A DNA stretch of 64,000 nucleotides from contig CM075103.1 of the NCBI GenBank assembly GCA_037576195.1, positions 6,138,001-6,202,000 of the forward strand, read 5' to 3'. The notes beneath the pieces were generated by a model. It was not told the origin of the DNA and did not search any database. It saw nothing but the letters and a program-made list of their open reading frames with translations. Each line of letters begins with the position of its first letter. Position 1 is the stretch's first letter. A program made the translations under genes and the position numbers. The stretch is from Phytoseiulus persimilis (lineage: Eukaryota > Arthropoda > Arachnida > Mesostigmata > Phytoseiidae). Shown piece by piece: positions 25,475 through 38,302 of this stretch.

Positions 25475-26751
25475 CAGCTACCCTCCGCAAGCTGTCGAAA
25501 TTTACTCTGACGTATTTCGGCACTCATCTGGTACCGGATTGTCGAGCAGGGTCATTATGACAGCCTGAGTGCGATCGGAGTGATCGCCGAAAAACGAGTC
25601 TTTCCCAACACATGGCTTCCGCACGTCAATCATTGAACCCATCGTACGCCATCAGTCGAGTTCCTGAGAGATCGTCGATCTCCGTCACGCTTTTCGAGCA
25701 CCATGGAACAATAGACGAGATTCCGCAACAACCATGTTCGTTTCAGGATTACTGCACATGATGCTGTTCCCCAGTTCGTGGATCATCCTGTCGCATTGGT
25801 GTCACGATGTGAGACTCGGACGCATCGGAACGAGTTCACCCCTGAGTCTCATGAGATTTCTCACGGATGAGTACGAAGCCACGACCCCAATAACCCTTTT
25901 TAACGGCCTGCGGCGTCTCCATTTGAGCTCAGCGCTGAGACAGGGTGTTTGCGGGGTCCGGTTTGCCACCGCTGTTTGGGAACAGTGAGCGTTACTGATC
26001 GGGATTTTCTCGTTGATCCTTCCTTTGGGATGGGAGGCAAGCAAGTTTGATTCGCTTATTTCATACGTGAAGACACCATTCAAGAAACTATTATGAAAGC
26101 AGCGGAGGAGTATTGCACTGCCGAATCAGAAACATCCCCATTCCTGAACAATGTTGAAAAAACCAAACATCGCGAACACCCTGTATGATCGATGCCTCAC
26201 AGTGTCTCCTCGACTCTCCATGTCTTCGAGCTCGAAGTTACCCACACCGGGTTCGAGTTGGCTCCGAATCCCAAACGTTGGATCCATTCCATTGGGTCCC
26301 AAATGTCGAGCTCCCGCAGCCACTGAGTTGTTTATCGAGCTGACGTGCCTATACCCGGACTGGGGAATTTCGATAGTTTTCCCAGGCGGTGTTCGCTTCC
26401 AATCTCTAGGTTGAAGATCATTGAGAAGAGGTTGAGATATCGGAGAGCTGTAAAGTTATTAGATCTCATGTTTGCTCATCGTGGTTGACCGTCATGGACC
26501 CTATATCTGCATTTTCAAGTACTACATACATTCTGCAAGATCTCCCCAGCTGTACTCATCAAACAGAGCTTTTCATCTGTCGACCATCCAGCCTCCATGG
26601 GATGGATGTTAGTAGTGTCAGATAACCCGGGAGAAACCTTGTCGGATGAGCGCGGGGAAAAATTCAATGTAGAGAGCCTCGAGCTAGAAGCGGAGTCGCG
26701 AGAGTTCTACTCCTAGTGACTGCGAAATAATCGATCCTGTCAGACTTGGTT
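25475..26751. other. Spacer between units 1 and 2
   Basis: No gene seen. Parts of 26400-26640 show weak, patchy likeness to the H2A-flanking spacers at 36.8-37.1 kb and 53.2-53.5 kb, suggesting an old shared spacer. Confidence 0.4.
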
Positions 26752-26767
26752 GGCCCTGAGAAGGGCC
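26752..26767 (-). promoter_or_regulatory. Histone 3' stem-loop, H2A unit 2
   Basis: Minus GGCCCT-TCTC-AGGGCC, with AGGATC (26733-26738) 13 nt downstream. Confidence 0.95.
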
Positions 26768-26793
26768 GTTTTTTTGCTCCCGAGCGTGGGGGC

Positions 26794-27380
<587 letters not shown>

Positions 27381-27755
27381 ATGCCGCCTGCAGCTAGTGG
27401 GAAAGCCGTGAAGAAGGCCGGCAAGGCCCAGAAGAACGTCCGTGCCACGGACAAGAAGAAGAAGAAGCGCAGGAGGAAGGAGTCCTTCTCGATCTACATC
27501 TACAAGGTGTTAAAGCAAGTTCACCCCGACACCGGTATCTCGTCGAAGGCCATGTCGATTATGAACTCGTTCGTCAACGACATCTTCGAGCGCATCGCCG
27601 CCGAGGCTTCCCGTCTCTCCCACTACAACAAGAGATCCACCATCACCTCTCGGGAGATCCAGACCGCTGTGAGGCTCCTCCTCCCCGGCGAGTTGGCCAA
27701 GCACGCCGTTTCTGAGGGAACGAAGGCTGTCACCAAGTACACCTCTTCCAAGTAG
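27381..27755 (+). CDS. His2B: Histone H2B, unit 2
   Basis: 124 aa, same protein as the other copies. It differs from unit 1 by many silent changes, for example GCCTGCAGCTAGTGGG near the start. No H3/H4 pair follows: the next histone sequence downstream is the broken H2A at 36.1 kb, so unit 2 is a half unit. Confidence 0.98.
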   Translation: MPPAASGKAVKKAGKAQKNVRATDKKKKKRRRKESFSIYIYKVLKQVHPDTGISSKAMSIMNSFVNDIFERIAAEASRLSHYNKRSTITSREIQTAVRLLLPGELAKHAVSEGTKAVTKYTSSK

Positions 27756-27783
27756 ACTGATTCTCACCGCTTCGTGAAAAAAA

Positions 27784-27799
27784 GGCCCTTCTCAGGGCC
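27784..27799 (+). promoter_or_regulatory. Histone 3' stem-loop, H2B unit 2
   Basis: GGCCCT-TCTC-AGGGCC, with AAGATC (27812-27817) 12 nt downstream. Confidence 0.95.
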
Positions 27800-27817
27800 A
27801 CCAAATTTTGAAAGATC

Positions 27818-30211
27818 GATCTCTCCGTCTGAGTTGGTCCATTGCCTGCGGAGACGATGATGCAGAACGGAAGTTTGCTGTACGGATATGACGTCAATTC
27901 AGGCTATAGCGAGTGTTTCCAGCGAGTTTCCGAAGTTGACTCGATTATTTCCACGTCGGCGTGGTGAAGGAGTTCTCATCGTAGATGAAGGGTTAGCCAA
28001 TGTCAATTGGGAGGAAATTCAGCTCAGCCAGTTTACTGGAACGAATTCTCGCATGTCAGCTCATGCTCAGCCGTCGGTAGGCTGGAGGTTACTGGTACGG
28101 TCCTGCGTCTCCCCGCCACTACTTTTCGAGCCGGAGCTTCATTTTGATCGGACGGCACCCATGCGGGTTGCGTACCGTGCGCTGAGCGAGAAACTATTCG
28201 ACCCGAAGTACAGGATGGCATTTTTCAGTCGGGAATTTCCTAGTCCGATTTCTTTTTGACCATAACTTTGTCAATTCTTATTTTTTTCTCTAAAATCTGA
28301 TAGTTATCGATAGAGGTATTCGAGGCGCTCAGTCCGAATTATTTCTGTTGTGCATATGATGAGAATCGCGGCCAGCACATGGTTTCGAGAATGACTGAAC
28401 TCTACTTTTCGAAGTCTTACCCGTAGTTATCAGGAGAACCTCAAATTTTATCGGATAGAACTCGTGGAGATCGCATTCGCCGCGCCAAACGGAGCCAGTC
28501 ATTCGCCAGAAAACCGATCGTGGTTACCTCGTTTCCTCGGAAAAAGGCGACCGATCATATCGAGGATTCCTTTGAAGTTAAGGTCTTGGCGACCAAGGGC
28601 GGAGAACTGAATCAGGTTGATTCCCGGTGAATATCAAGAGTCGTAAGGTCGACTTTGCAGCTCGATTTTCAGATGATTCGCCCATTTCTGACTAGTTGTC
28701 AGCGGTGGAGATACTCTCGATTGGGGGTTACGAGCGTAAAACTAAATTAGACGACGGGCAGCGCCTTCGAAGACGGGCGCTTGACCAGTCCGATAAGGTC
28801 ATTTTCGAAACCATCTCCTGGCCACAATTTTCATCGAATCTATTCCGAAAAAAGAGCGGAAATCCCGCCTCGGATACCCTTATCCACTCCTTTCTGATTC
28901 TAGAAAGAAAAACCAAGACTTGGGAAAATTATGGCCAGAACGAAATCGGGCTCGAAAATTCCCGACTAAAAAATGCCACCCTCTAGTATCATGGTCACGA
29001 TTCATGGCTCCCCGAAACCGTCTAAAGACAAGCTTCTATCGTAGTTTCCCTGAAGTCTCTCAATCCCGTCTCCCGCGAATGAAGACCACAGACCGGCTGA
29101 GGTGGTTGAAAGCACACGGTACGGCGCTTCGAGTACCTTTCAAGCTAAAGCTTCATTTTGATTGGATGACGTTTGCGTAACGGCGCGGGAGGCGTCGTTC
29201 CCTACGGTTCTGTCCTCACTCCTATCGAGTCTCTCCTGGACCCGTCTTCCGCGAATGAAGAGCTTTGCTTTTGGGGACCCTCCAAAGCCCATGCCGAATT
29301 GAGGTCGGACTACGTTTTGGGATGGCACCGGTTACGGAGAGACTATGGACACATCACCGACGAAATGGTTCCAACCACAAATGTATTTCGAAACCCGGAA
29401 TAATGCCTGCAGCGTATCCTACATCTTCGAGTTCACGGTCGTAGATCGTAACGGACTCCGATTTTTTCACCTACACAGTTGGAAGGCACTGACAACGGAA
29501 CGCCCCAGGTTGTCTGACACGCGGGAAACCGAAACCAACGAGGAGAAGGAGCGACGCTTAACCAAGCTTTGCATGGCCATTCAATAACTTGGCACCATCG
29601 ATCTCGCCACACTTTCCGGGATGTAGGGACGTGATTGCGAGATCGATCTAACGATACTTTTTTTGGGTCTTTTTTTCATTATTTTCTCCAGGCGGGAGGG
29701 GAAATTCCTCCGGATACCAGAGATGAGACTCACGTCCGTAACCCTGGGTGTTAGGTGTCTCCTCTAAAACCCCCCTCTGTGCCCGCCCGGTGACTCAGCA
29801 CTCAGGACAAGTCCTCTATTTCATTCCGCCTGGGTCTGGAGAGCTCAATTCAGGGGTATCTCGTATTGAATAGCCTTTCTCCAGTTTTGCAGGCGTCTTG
29901 TAGCTGGGATCGAGAGAAATCTTTCTTATTTCCTTTTTCGAAATCGGTTGAGAATCGGCGATCTCCTGGTCAGTTCTTTAGGGGCCCTTGGATTAAGTTC
30001 AGGAAAATTTCGACGAGCTCTGGAAAACGCAACACCGATCTCATTGTTGAAAATGGGAGTTCGAAAAATTGTGCCTCTCCAAGAGCTATATATTGAAAAG
30101 AAAATCCCCAGATCGAATAAAATTTCACCGAAATACAGCTCATCGATCCTGGATTCACTCCCTCAGACCAAAAAAAGTACGGTCAGATCGATCCCGGAAT
30201 CGGGGACTGAC
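27818..30211. other. Spacer after the unit 2 half unit
   Basis: No gene seen. Short diverged direct repeats occur, such as CCGCGAATGAAGA at about 29075 and 29250, and CTTCATTTTGAT at about 28138 and 29152. A stretch near 29545-29580 (GAGCGACGCTTAACCAAGC) recurs at about 38743 in the H2B-H3 spacer of unit 3. This spacer is therefore at least partly derived from an H2B-H3 spacer. Confidence 0.45.
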
Positions 30212-31873
30212 TTTTTGAGCCCGAAGACATTTAGAGCCCGAGTACATTTGAGTCCAAGGACACTAAGAGCACAGTAGCATTTAGAGCCCAGACACAATGG
30301 GAGCCCGGCGACGTTCTGAGCCCAGTGGGATTTTGAGCCCAGCGACGTTTCGACGTCCATACAGGATTTCGCGGAGTCCGGTGCTCCGAAGGGTCTGGGC
30401 GGTTTTTGTCCATGGTCCACGGATTTCGCTGAAAATTACACTGAGGCATTCCGACGTGGAGTGGAGCTACCACAGCAAGTTTCAACCTCCAGCGATCTTC
30501 CGTTCGCTAGAAACAATGAAGTTAAGTCTTGAAAAAAAAAACTTGAAATCGTCATATCTCGAGAACCACGGGGGCTACAGCGCCTACTTTTACATCGACA
30601 ACTTTTTGGAATGCTCTCGCCAAGGGCCATCTTTTGACGTTATAGGATTTATGTTCGGTCGGTCGCTTCTATGATTTTGGTACTCGAAGTGTCACTTCCC
30701 GGCGAGTGGCCACTCCGGTGAGTACCTTACTAGTAGGACCCTACTACGTGCTGGGGAAATATCAGCGAGATCGAAGTGTTCCTTCCCTATTCATTTGGTA
30801 AAAGTAGTATGTCGATCAGACCAGGGTTCTTCTCTGTCGCCTCGAAGCGTCACCGAAGCTGCTTGGAGCTCGCTGTACAACGTTGTTTCGAAGTAAAGGA
30901 CCTCGGCACGCCTCGGAGACCAGAAGAAAATGCACTGTTTCTTGCTAGAAAATACTTCCCATGAGCGATAGGCGTTATGGTCAGGTCGACCTTGGAATCA
31001 CCTCCATAGACCCTCAGAAGTATGGTCAGATCGACCGAGGAGCTCATGGGAAGTATTTTCTTCGCGAAAAACAGTGTATTTTCTTCTTGTCTCCGAGGCG
31101 TGCCGAGGTCCCTTACTTGGAAACAACGTTGTAGAGCGAGCTCCAGGCAGCTTCGGTGACGCTTCGAGGCGACAGAGCAAAACCCTGGTCTGATCGACAT
31201 ACTACTTTTATCAAATGAATGGGGAAGGAACACTTCGATCTCGCTGATATTTCCCCAGCACGTAGGGGGGTCCTAGGACTATATTTTAAGGTACTTACCG
31301 GAGTGGCCACTCGCCGGGAAGTGACACTTCGAGTACCAAATTCATGGAAGCGATCGAACGATCTTAAATCCTATAATGTCCGAACATTCCGAAAAGTTGT
31401 CGATCGGCGCTGTAGCCCCCGTGGTTCTCGAGATATGACGATTTTAAGATTTTCTTTCCAAGACTTGACTTCATCGTTTCTAGCGAACGGAAGATCGCCG
31501 GAGGTTGAAACTTGCTGTGGTAGCTCCACTCCTTGTCGGGATGCCTCAGTGTAATTTTCAGCGAAATCCGTGGACCATGGACAAAAACCGCCCAGACCCT
31601 TTGAAAAGTTCCTGATCGAAATCGGGCAATGAAAATTTTCTCAATGGATCCCATTTATCCTCTGGTTCTCTCCTGGGAATGGTGTCTGTTGTGCGCGAAC
31701 TTGAAACCTGGGAATCGAGGTTCGAGGAGACCCAGAAGCACGCTCCATTTGATTCGACGCTGATATGGTGTTTATTACCAACTGGGATCCCTCATTCACA
31801 AGTAACAAACATGTTATCAACGAAGGGCCATTCCATTGCGTAATCAGAAACGTTCTCATCTCTGAAAAACCTT
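30212..31873. mobile_element. Foldback-type element copy A, interrupted
   Basis: The left end TTTTTGAGCCCGA is followed by an irregular array of GAGCCC-centred repeats of about 20 bp to 30350. The sequence then matches the element at 48945-49316 (CGCGGAGTCCGG, then GTTCCTGATCGAAATC from about 31609, to GAAAAACCTTG near 31873). Relative to that copy it contains a 1.2-kb palindrome (30389-31602) and about 80 extra bases near 31690-31770. Its right terminal array is missing. Confidence 0.6.
30389..31602. repeat. Long palindrome, arms about 570 bp
   Basis: The left arm (30389-30966) and right arm (31042-31602) are near-perfect reverse complements, from GGGTCTGGGCGG at the outer ends to CCCATGAGC at the inner ends. 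They are separated by a 75-bp loop that itself holds two copies of TATGGTCAG(G/A)TCGACC. Each arm keeps a roughly 60-codon ORF with similar peptides (CLELA.QRCF), which may be chance. A transcript across it would form a long hairpin. Confidence 0.85.
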
Positions 31874-31890
31874 GCACCTCTCACAAGAAG

Positions 31891-32980
31891 TGTGCACCAA
31901 CTGTCCCACGCCGATTTTTATGATACATGGATGTGCATGTAGGGTGCGTCGGGGTTAACAAGGAAGCGTATGGGGCTTTTCTTTCCTTCGGATTCGTTGA
32001 ATCATCATCATCACATCCCCTAGCCCCATTCAAAATTTGGATTCTCATGCTTTTCCTGTGTCCGAACGGGTGAGAATCGAAAGCAAGACAATCGATACGT
32101 ATCGATTCACTGTTCAGCAGTGACAGTCTGAAAAACGGAACGGATGATCTGAGGTGAAGCAAGAAGAGCTCCATGGATGGATTCAGTGAGAGTTCCAGAT
32201 CTAGCGAAACCTGCGTGGGAATGATAATCTACGAAGAAACATTCTACACAGAGGACCCGCTCACAGTGAACGCATTTGATGATTGAGAAAACTCAGCATC
32301 CGGAACTGGAATGGTTCAGCGAACGAGAACAGCTCCTCCGATAGGCTCGGAGACGGTTCTTGGGCACCAGGAAGCCCCCTTCACGCCACCTGCAGAGCCA
32401 CATCGGTCGGAAGGTGGGTTGCCGAAACTGGCTGTAGATCAGCGGGAGCTGTTTCAAGACGACGTTCAACTGCATGGAATACAATCCAGGGGCTGTATCA
32501 GACTCGTTGCGGCCTTCGAGAGGATCTTGAGCATGATTTCTTTGTGAAATTGCTTGGTTTTGGATTTCTTCGACGCTCTCTTGGTGTTGATGGGTCATGA
32601 ACTTGGTGATTTTCCGTGCAGGAACGCGGTAGGTCTCTTCGACCTCATATCACCCTGTCTATATTTTGGGCTGTTATAGGTGAATACTGAATCGATACTC
32701 CTCTTTTTCAAATGACGACTATCGACGTGTCGCATACAGCCGGGAATGTATCGATTATCTTACTTTCGATCCTCACCCGTCCGAGACCGAAAAAGCATGA
32801 GAATGAAACCTCAGTGTGGGGCTGAGGGATGTGATGATGATGACTTTACGAATTTCATCCTCATTTTCTGAGGCCCCAAGGCCGTATGGGGAAAAGTCCC
32901 ATACGCTTCCATGGTACCCCGACGAACCCTACAAGCCCATCTATGTATCATAAAAATCGGCGTGGGACAGTTAGTGCACA
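31891..32980. mobile_element. Element with about 220-bp inverted termini
   Basis: The outer ends match as inverted repeats (TGTGCACCAACTGTCCCACG on the left, TTAGTGCACA on the right). Similarity continues inward to about 32105 on the left and 32745 on the right, including the ATCATCATCATCACATCCC / GATGTGATGATGATGA blocks and GTATCGATT. The 0.64-kb centre has no convincing coding region. No clear target-site duplication was found, so the superfamily is undetermined. Confidence 0.6.
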
Positions 32981-35570
32981 ATGGCTCTAGCACAGGAAAC
33001 CTCTGTCGTCCTCCTCGTGCCTACAGGATCAGCTTGAGAACCACCCCGGACATGTGATTATTGTCGATCGACGTGGGAAGCTCAGCGACGTCCTAGTTGC
33101 GGGTCTCCGCACCCACCTTGATTCTACACTCTCTCCTTCACTGGCAGTGATGATTCGCTACCAACGAGTAGAAAAATGGTATTTCCTTTTCAACTCCGTG
33201 CACTGAGTGAGGAATCGCCGAGCTAGCAGCCGAAAAGCCAAGATGAGGCTGAGCGAGCTTTCGGCGAAGGGGGCTGCGACCGCTCGGAATGGGCGAAGGA
33301 TTACTATTCTATTTCCTCGCGGCTCAAGTCCCCGAACGTCCACGCTGATCGAGATTGTAGACATGCATCAAATGTCCTATACATTCATCATGATTCATTC
33401 ATTCCCATCATCAGCAAACCATCAATAAATCGCAGGGGGTGCAGTGCAGCGTGTATGTACGGTGTGGAGGAGGGTCTGCCGCATGACTCGCGCTTGTTGC
33501 AGACGTCGGAGACGCTGCTCTCGAATCCGCTCAATTAGCGGGGATCCATCCGAAATCGGGAGAGTGTTTTATTCTGGCATCTGAGCTTCTGGCATCTGAG
33601 GCATAACCATTCGCGGTTATGTCCGCGGTCATTTGCGGTTAAGCGCGATTATCGAGAAATGCGGTTATCTGCAAAGCCTAGTATCAGCACGCTGACCGGG
33701 AACAGACTGCGTTGTTCTCAGCTTTCAATTATCGCCGCGTTAGCAGCAGGGATTATTAACACTCAAACCGATTGGGGATAACGACTTTCTCCTCCGGGTG
33801 AATGGATCGAGTAGAACTCTCTGCTCAGCGACCTCAAAAACCCCCGACCGAGTCTTAACCATCCCCAAAAAAGTCTCGTGATCACGGACATTGATCCGGC
33901 AAAATCACAGGTTTGATTGTGATTTCGCCAAACACTGGTCGGAACCAACTCATAGGGATCGCCTACTTTCTGAAAAACCTCTTATGCTCGTCAGAGCAGC
34001 GCGGTGCTCCTGTGCCGAAACGCGATGGACGGTCAGGGCAAACTGCTTTGCCATGATGTCTTCCAGAGCGGTCATCGAACGCTGAGCGCAAAGCTCATCG
34101 GAGTTTTAACGGGGGAAAACAGCGTCCCTGCGGCATTGCGTGAAACGGCAGCTCGTGTGGCGCCTTGTTTGAAGTTGAACCGATTCGCTGCCAGCCTCTG
34201 TGTTGAAATTCAAACAAGAAGAAGAGGAGCCAATACATCGACGATCCCTAGGGCCATAAGACTGTATGTTCTACTCATGAGTCTTGATCGTGAAATGATC
34301 GGAATATGCATTTTCACGTATGGTTGTATCATAAATGATCCCCCGTCTGTCATACCTGCTTATCCATTGATCACCCAGCGTTTGTGAGATTGATCTCGCC
34401 AGTTTTGGAAGGCTGATTGAGCTGCCCAGAAGCGATTGGGAGCCTCCGTTACCTTCTCCGACGAGGTGCCATCGGTACCCGCTGATAACCTAAGAGACTC
34501 AGCGAGCAATCTCGAATGAACGCGGGAACGAATTGAATGCAGCGAGCCTGAAGTTGAGAAGCGGTTTGAAATCCGGCCAAGAGCTCCGAAATCATGATTC
34601 GAGTGACGCCAGTTCGCTTCCAACGCTCCGTCCGACATCCGGTTTAGAACGCTCTGGGGCAGGACGGCTTTGCGCGGACGACTTAGCGCGAACGTTCGAG
34701 GCACCGGGAAACGCGGGTCCAACAAATCGCAACTCAATGGTACCTGATGTCACCCTATCGATGGTCGTGGTATGGGTGGCAGACTGCTAGGGTCATCGCC
34801 TCGCAACGGCAACGGCCGGCGTTCTGGCTTTGGTCCCCGGCATCGCCTCAGAACTCTGCTCGAGAATCACCGGGCATTCATGTGATAATATCACGTATAC
34901 TACACGATTCACCCAATCACCTCAAGAAAGAACCTCGCCCTCAGGTGCCGAAGTTTGCGCATAGCTGGGAAGAACAATAATCGCGGCATTGGTCGCAGCG
35001 TTGAATGCCGCGCCAAGCCTGCTTCAACCAACACGTCTGATGAATGGGCGGGCGGAAGCCCCCAGAATGTGCCTCAGATTCTTGCAGACATAGTGGTTTT
35101 CTATGGAGTCGACGTAGCGAGAAGCAAAGTTTCCGACCTTCGATGAACCCTCAAATCTCCCAGAACAGGAACCTCTCGTTCTACTGAGCTACTGGTATAC
35201 GAAGTTTGAGGATGTTCCCAATCGCGCTGATATCTCTGGATTTGATTTCGGTAACCGAACAGGAAGTGATACGTCAGAATGCTCATTTGAGTTGATCACA
35301 GAGGCTTTTCATCTGGAAGATTCATTATCTGAGGTGTTCCTTTTCTCTAGGATTCCGGGGTACATCCTCTGAGTCTGAAAACTCTTGGCTCATGTAGGAG
35401 CGAATGCTCAGCTGTCTTGACGAGACTACCCGGGAATCCCCCAAATATCAAATCCTTCATTCGGCAAATTCTCCCTCAGATAACAGTTGCCTCTCGGATT
35501 TTGACTCCGAGCGTAGTGGCTCCCCGCAACTCAACCTTCTCCACAAGAAGATAGGTTTGATCGGTACCTT
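32981..35570. other. Spacer with diverged H2A-flank-like segment
   Basis: No gene seen. The region 34510-34620 (GCGGGAA, AATTGAATGCAGCGAGCC, AAATCATGATTC) resembles 47400-47510 just downstream of H2A unit 4, so this looks like relic histone spacer. Confidence 0.4.
33600..33680. mobile_element. Solo end of GCGGTTA-type hAT-like element
   Basis: GCGGTTA/AACCGC words end at TGCAAAGCCTA, the same terminus as 46450-46460. No matching left end was found, so it is a truncated copy. Confidence 0.5.
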
Positions 35571-35574
35571 GAAC

Positions 35575-36032
35575 CTTCGGTGTGCAACCGGGAGCTCGAA
35601 AAACCGGGCGCTCGAAAACCCGGCAGCTCGAAAAAAAATCCAGGGAGCTCGAAAACCCGGCATCTCGAAAAGTCTTTCCCCCAAATCGGGTCCGATTTGA
35701 ACACAACGAACCTTCTGGGTAGAGAGTGGAGAAGCTGATACGGGAAAAGAGTATCACGAGGTTTTCGCGATTGGTACACACATATCTCCCAGTGCGACCC
35801 AGGAATATCAAGATACAATCGGTATCCAAATCCGCTAGAACTCCCTCCTAGTATGTTCGCTGTCCTATTCGGGCACTCGAAGGCTCTGCATAGAAGGTTC
35901 GTTGGGATCGAACGGAACCTAATTTGAGGGAGAGGGGTTCCGAGCTCCCAGGCTTTCGAGCTCACGGGATTTTTTTCCGAGCTCCTGGGTTTTCGAGCTA
36001 CCGGGTTTTCGAGCTCCCGGCCTGTAACCGAA
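35575..36032. mobile_element. Foldback-type element with GGAGCTCGAAAACCC arrays
   Basis: The left arm (about 35587-35715) carries four to five copies of a roughly 17-bp word, GGGAGCTCGAAAACCC-like, then CAACGAACCTTCT. The right arm (about 35877-36025) carries the same block in inverted order. A 160-bp unique centre separates the arms. There is no coding region. Confidence 0.65.
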
Positions 36033-36107
36033 CCTTCACGCCAAGTGGTCCGCGCAAAATTGTACGGTCCCGCCCGACTCTCCATCACCTCTGACTGTGG
36101 AGCCATC

Positions 36108-36226
36108 GATCCTGTAAGATCTGGCTGGCCCTGAGAAGGGACGTTTTTTTTTCAAGTGTTTCGAGCAACGATGCTTTGGCGGCAGCCTTGTCGGTCTTCT
36201 CGGGGAGAAGTCCAGCCTGGATGTTT
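36108..36226 (-). pseudogene. H2A 3'-end fragment (pseudogene)
   Basis: Minus strand. About 45 bp matches the last codons of H2A (leading to KKTDKAAA). The stop codon is lost (AAA in its place). The stem-loop at 36128-36143 has one damaged base (GGGAC for GGGCC) and a GATC-type downstream element lies at 36108-36113. Upstream coding sequence is gone: at about 36226 the fragment joins directly to spacer that also occurs at 52617. Confidence 0.85.
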
Positions 36227-36227
36227 G

Positions 36228-37230
36228 ATGGGCCCGAAACGAGCGAACCGGGATGCATATCGCTGTCACACTGATGAGCGGTTGATAGGGAACACCCATT
36301 TTACAACATGCCGCGAGTCTCGTCCCGAATAATCATTGGGTTCGAACTCTATTGAGAGTGGACACGGGGGATCACCCTCCATGTGAAGCTGAAAAAAATG
36401 AAAATAATGCAGCTCGATCCGCCCAAACATATTCGAGCTTCCGTCGAGTGTCTGCTGAGGGAGCTCAGCTGAATGAAGGGATGCTCTGACCATCAGATGG
36501 CATCGACTCCGGGTTCGCCTCGCTTGCTCGTTCGAAAACGAGACTCTTCGAACAGTTGGAACATTTCTCAGTCGGGGAGCTCAAATAACTATTTCTGTGT
36601 AGCTCCAGTTAGAGGGCTGAAGCGATTCTAGGCATCGTCAGGAATTCCTGTGTGCCAACTTTCTCCATCATGTACCGAGAACGTTGACAAGGGATGCGAA
36701 TTCGAGATACCTCCGAACGTCCGATTCAGACTCATGGCTCTTCCGCAGCAACTCAGCGATTCGTCGAGCAGACTCGCTCAATCCCGGAAGAGGGCATTTC
36801 GAAGATAGTTCGGAACAGTGTTCCCTTCGGGGCGCCTAATCTTCAAGCTGGAGATCAAAGATGGGAAGCATATCGGCAAGCTGTAGGGTTATAAGGCTTC
36901 AGATTCATCTCATGATGAAATATACGGAATATGAACTTCCTTGTGCCAAGTGTGGCTTGCATGACCATCCAAGCTCTAGTGACCATACGAAGCTCGTCAT
37001 CTATCGATCGTCCAACCTCTGGGGGATGGATATAACCCGTTTCGCAAGACTGGTTGAGCTTCGCAGTAGCTGGAGTCTCATCGATTGCAGTGACTGAAGT
37101 CGGAGGCTCCAGGAGCAGTCTCACACTGGCGGGGGAGCAAACTCAATATAGTGAGGCAGGAGCTGAAGACCATCTCAAATAAATTCCACTACTCAAAACT
37201 GCGGAGCAACCGATCTCGTAGGATTTGATT
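36228..37230. repeat. Duplicated H2A-flanking spacer, copy 1
   Basis: About 1 kb nearly identical along its length to 52617-53625, beginning at GATGGGCCCGAAACG and running into the 3' flank of the H2A gene in both places. The 186-codon ORF of the other copy is broken here, so it is unlikely to be coding. Confidence 0.85.
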
Positions 37231-37246
37231 GGCCCTGAAAAGGGCC
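37231..37246 (-). promoter_or_regulatory. Histone 3' stem-loop, H2A unit 3
   Basis: Minus GGCCCT-TTTC-AGGGCC, with GAGATC (37212-37217) 13 nt downstream. Confidence 0.95.
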
Positions 37247-37276
37247 GTTCTTCTTATGTGTGCCGAGCGACGATGT

Positions 37277-37863
<587 letters not shown>

Positions 37864-38238
37864 ATGCCGCCCGCAGCGAGTGGAAAGGCCGTGAAGAAGG
37901 CCGGCAAGGCCCAGAAAAACGTCCGTGCCACGGACAAGAAGAAGAAGAAGCGCAGGAGGAAGGAGTCTTTCTCGATCTACATCTACAAGGTTTTGAAGCA
38001 AGTTCACCCCGACACTGGCATCTCGTCAAAGGCCATGTCTATTATGAACTCGTTCGTCAACGACATCTTCGAGCGCATCGCCGCCGAGGCTTCCCGTCTC
38101 TCCCACTACAATAAGAGATCCACCATCACCTCTCGGGAGATCCAGACCGCTGTGAGGCTCCTCCTCCCCGGCGAGTTGGCCAAGCACGCCGTTTCTGAGG
38201 GAACGAAGGCTGTCACCAAGTACACCTCATCCAAGTAG
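37864..38238 (+). CDS. His2B: Histone H2B, unit 3
   Basis: 124 aa, identical protein. At the DNA level the first half is very close to units 4 and 5 (AAGGTTTTGAAGCAAG, AAGGCCATGTCTATT), whereas the second half (CACTACAATAAGAGATCC, GGCGAGTTGGCC) is closer to unit 2. Confidence 0.98.
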   Translation: MPPAASGKAVKKAGKAQKNVRATDKKKKKRRRKESFSIYIYKVLKQVHPDTGISSKAMSIMNSFVNDIFERIAAEASRLSHYNKRSTITSREIQTAVRLLLPGELAKHAVSEGTKAVTKYTSSK

Positions 38239-38268
38239 ACTCGTCCTAGGCGCTCCGCCGAAAAAAAA

Positions 38269-38284
38269 GGCCCTTTTCAGGGCC
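38269..38284 (+). promoter_or_regulatory. Histone 3' stem-loop, H2B unit 3
   Basis: GGCCCT-TTTC-AGGGCC, with AAGATC (38297-38302) 12 nt downstream. Confidence 0.95.
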
Positions 38285-38302
38285 GCCAAACCTTGAAAGA
38301 TC

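Noticed and set aside
30212..30350. GAGCCC repeats resembling a CRISPR array
   Set aside because: Repeats are irregular in length and spacing with no unique spacers, the genome is eukaryotic, and inverted partners mark a foldback element.
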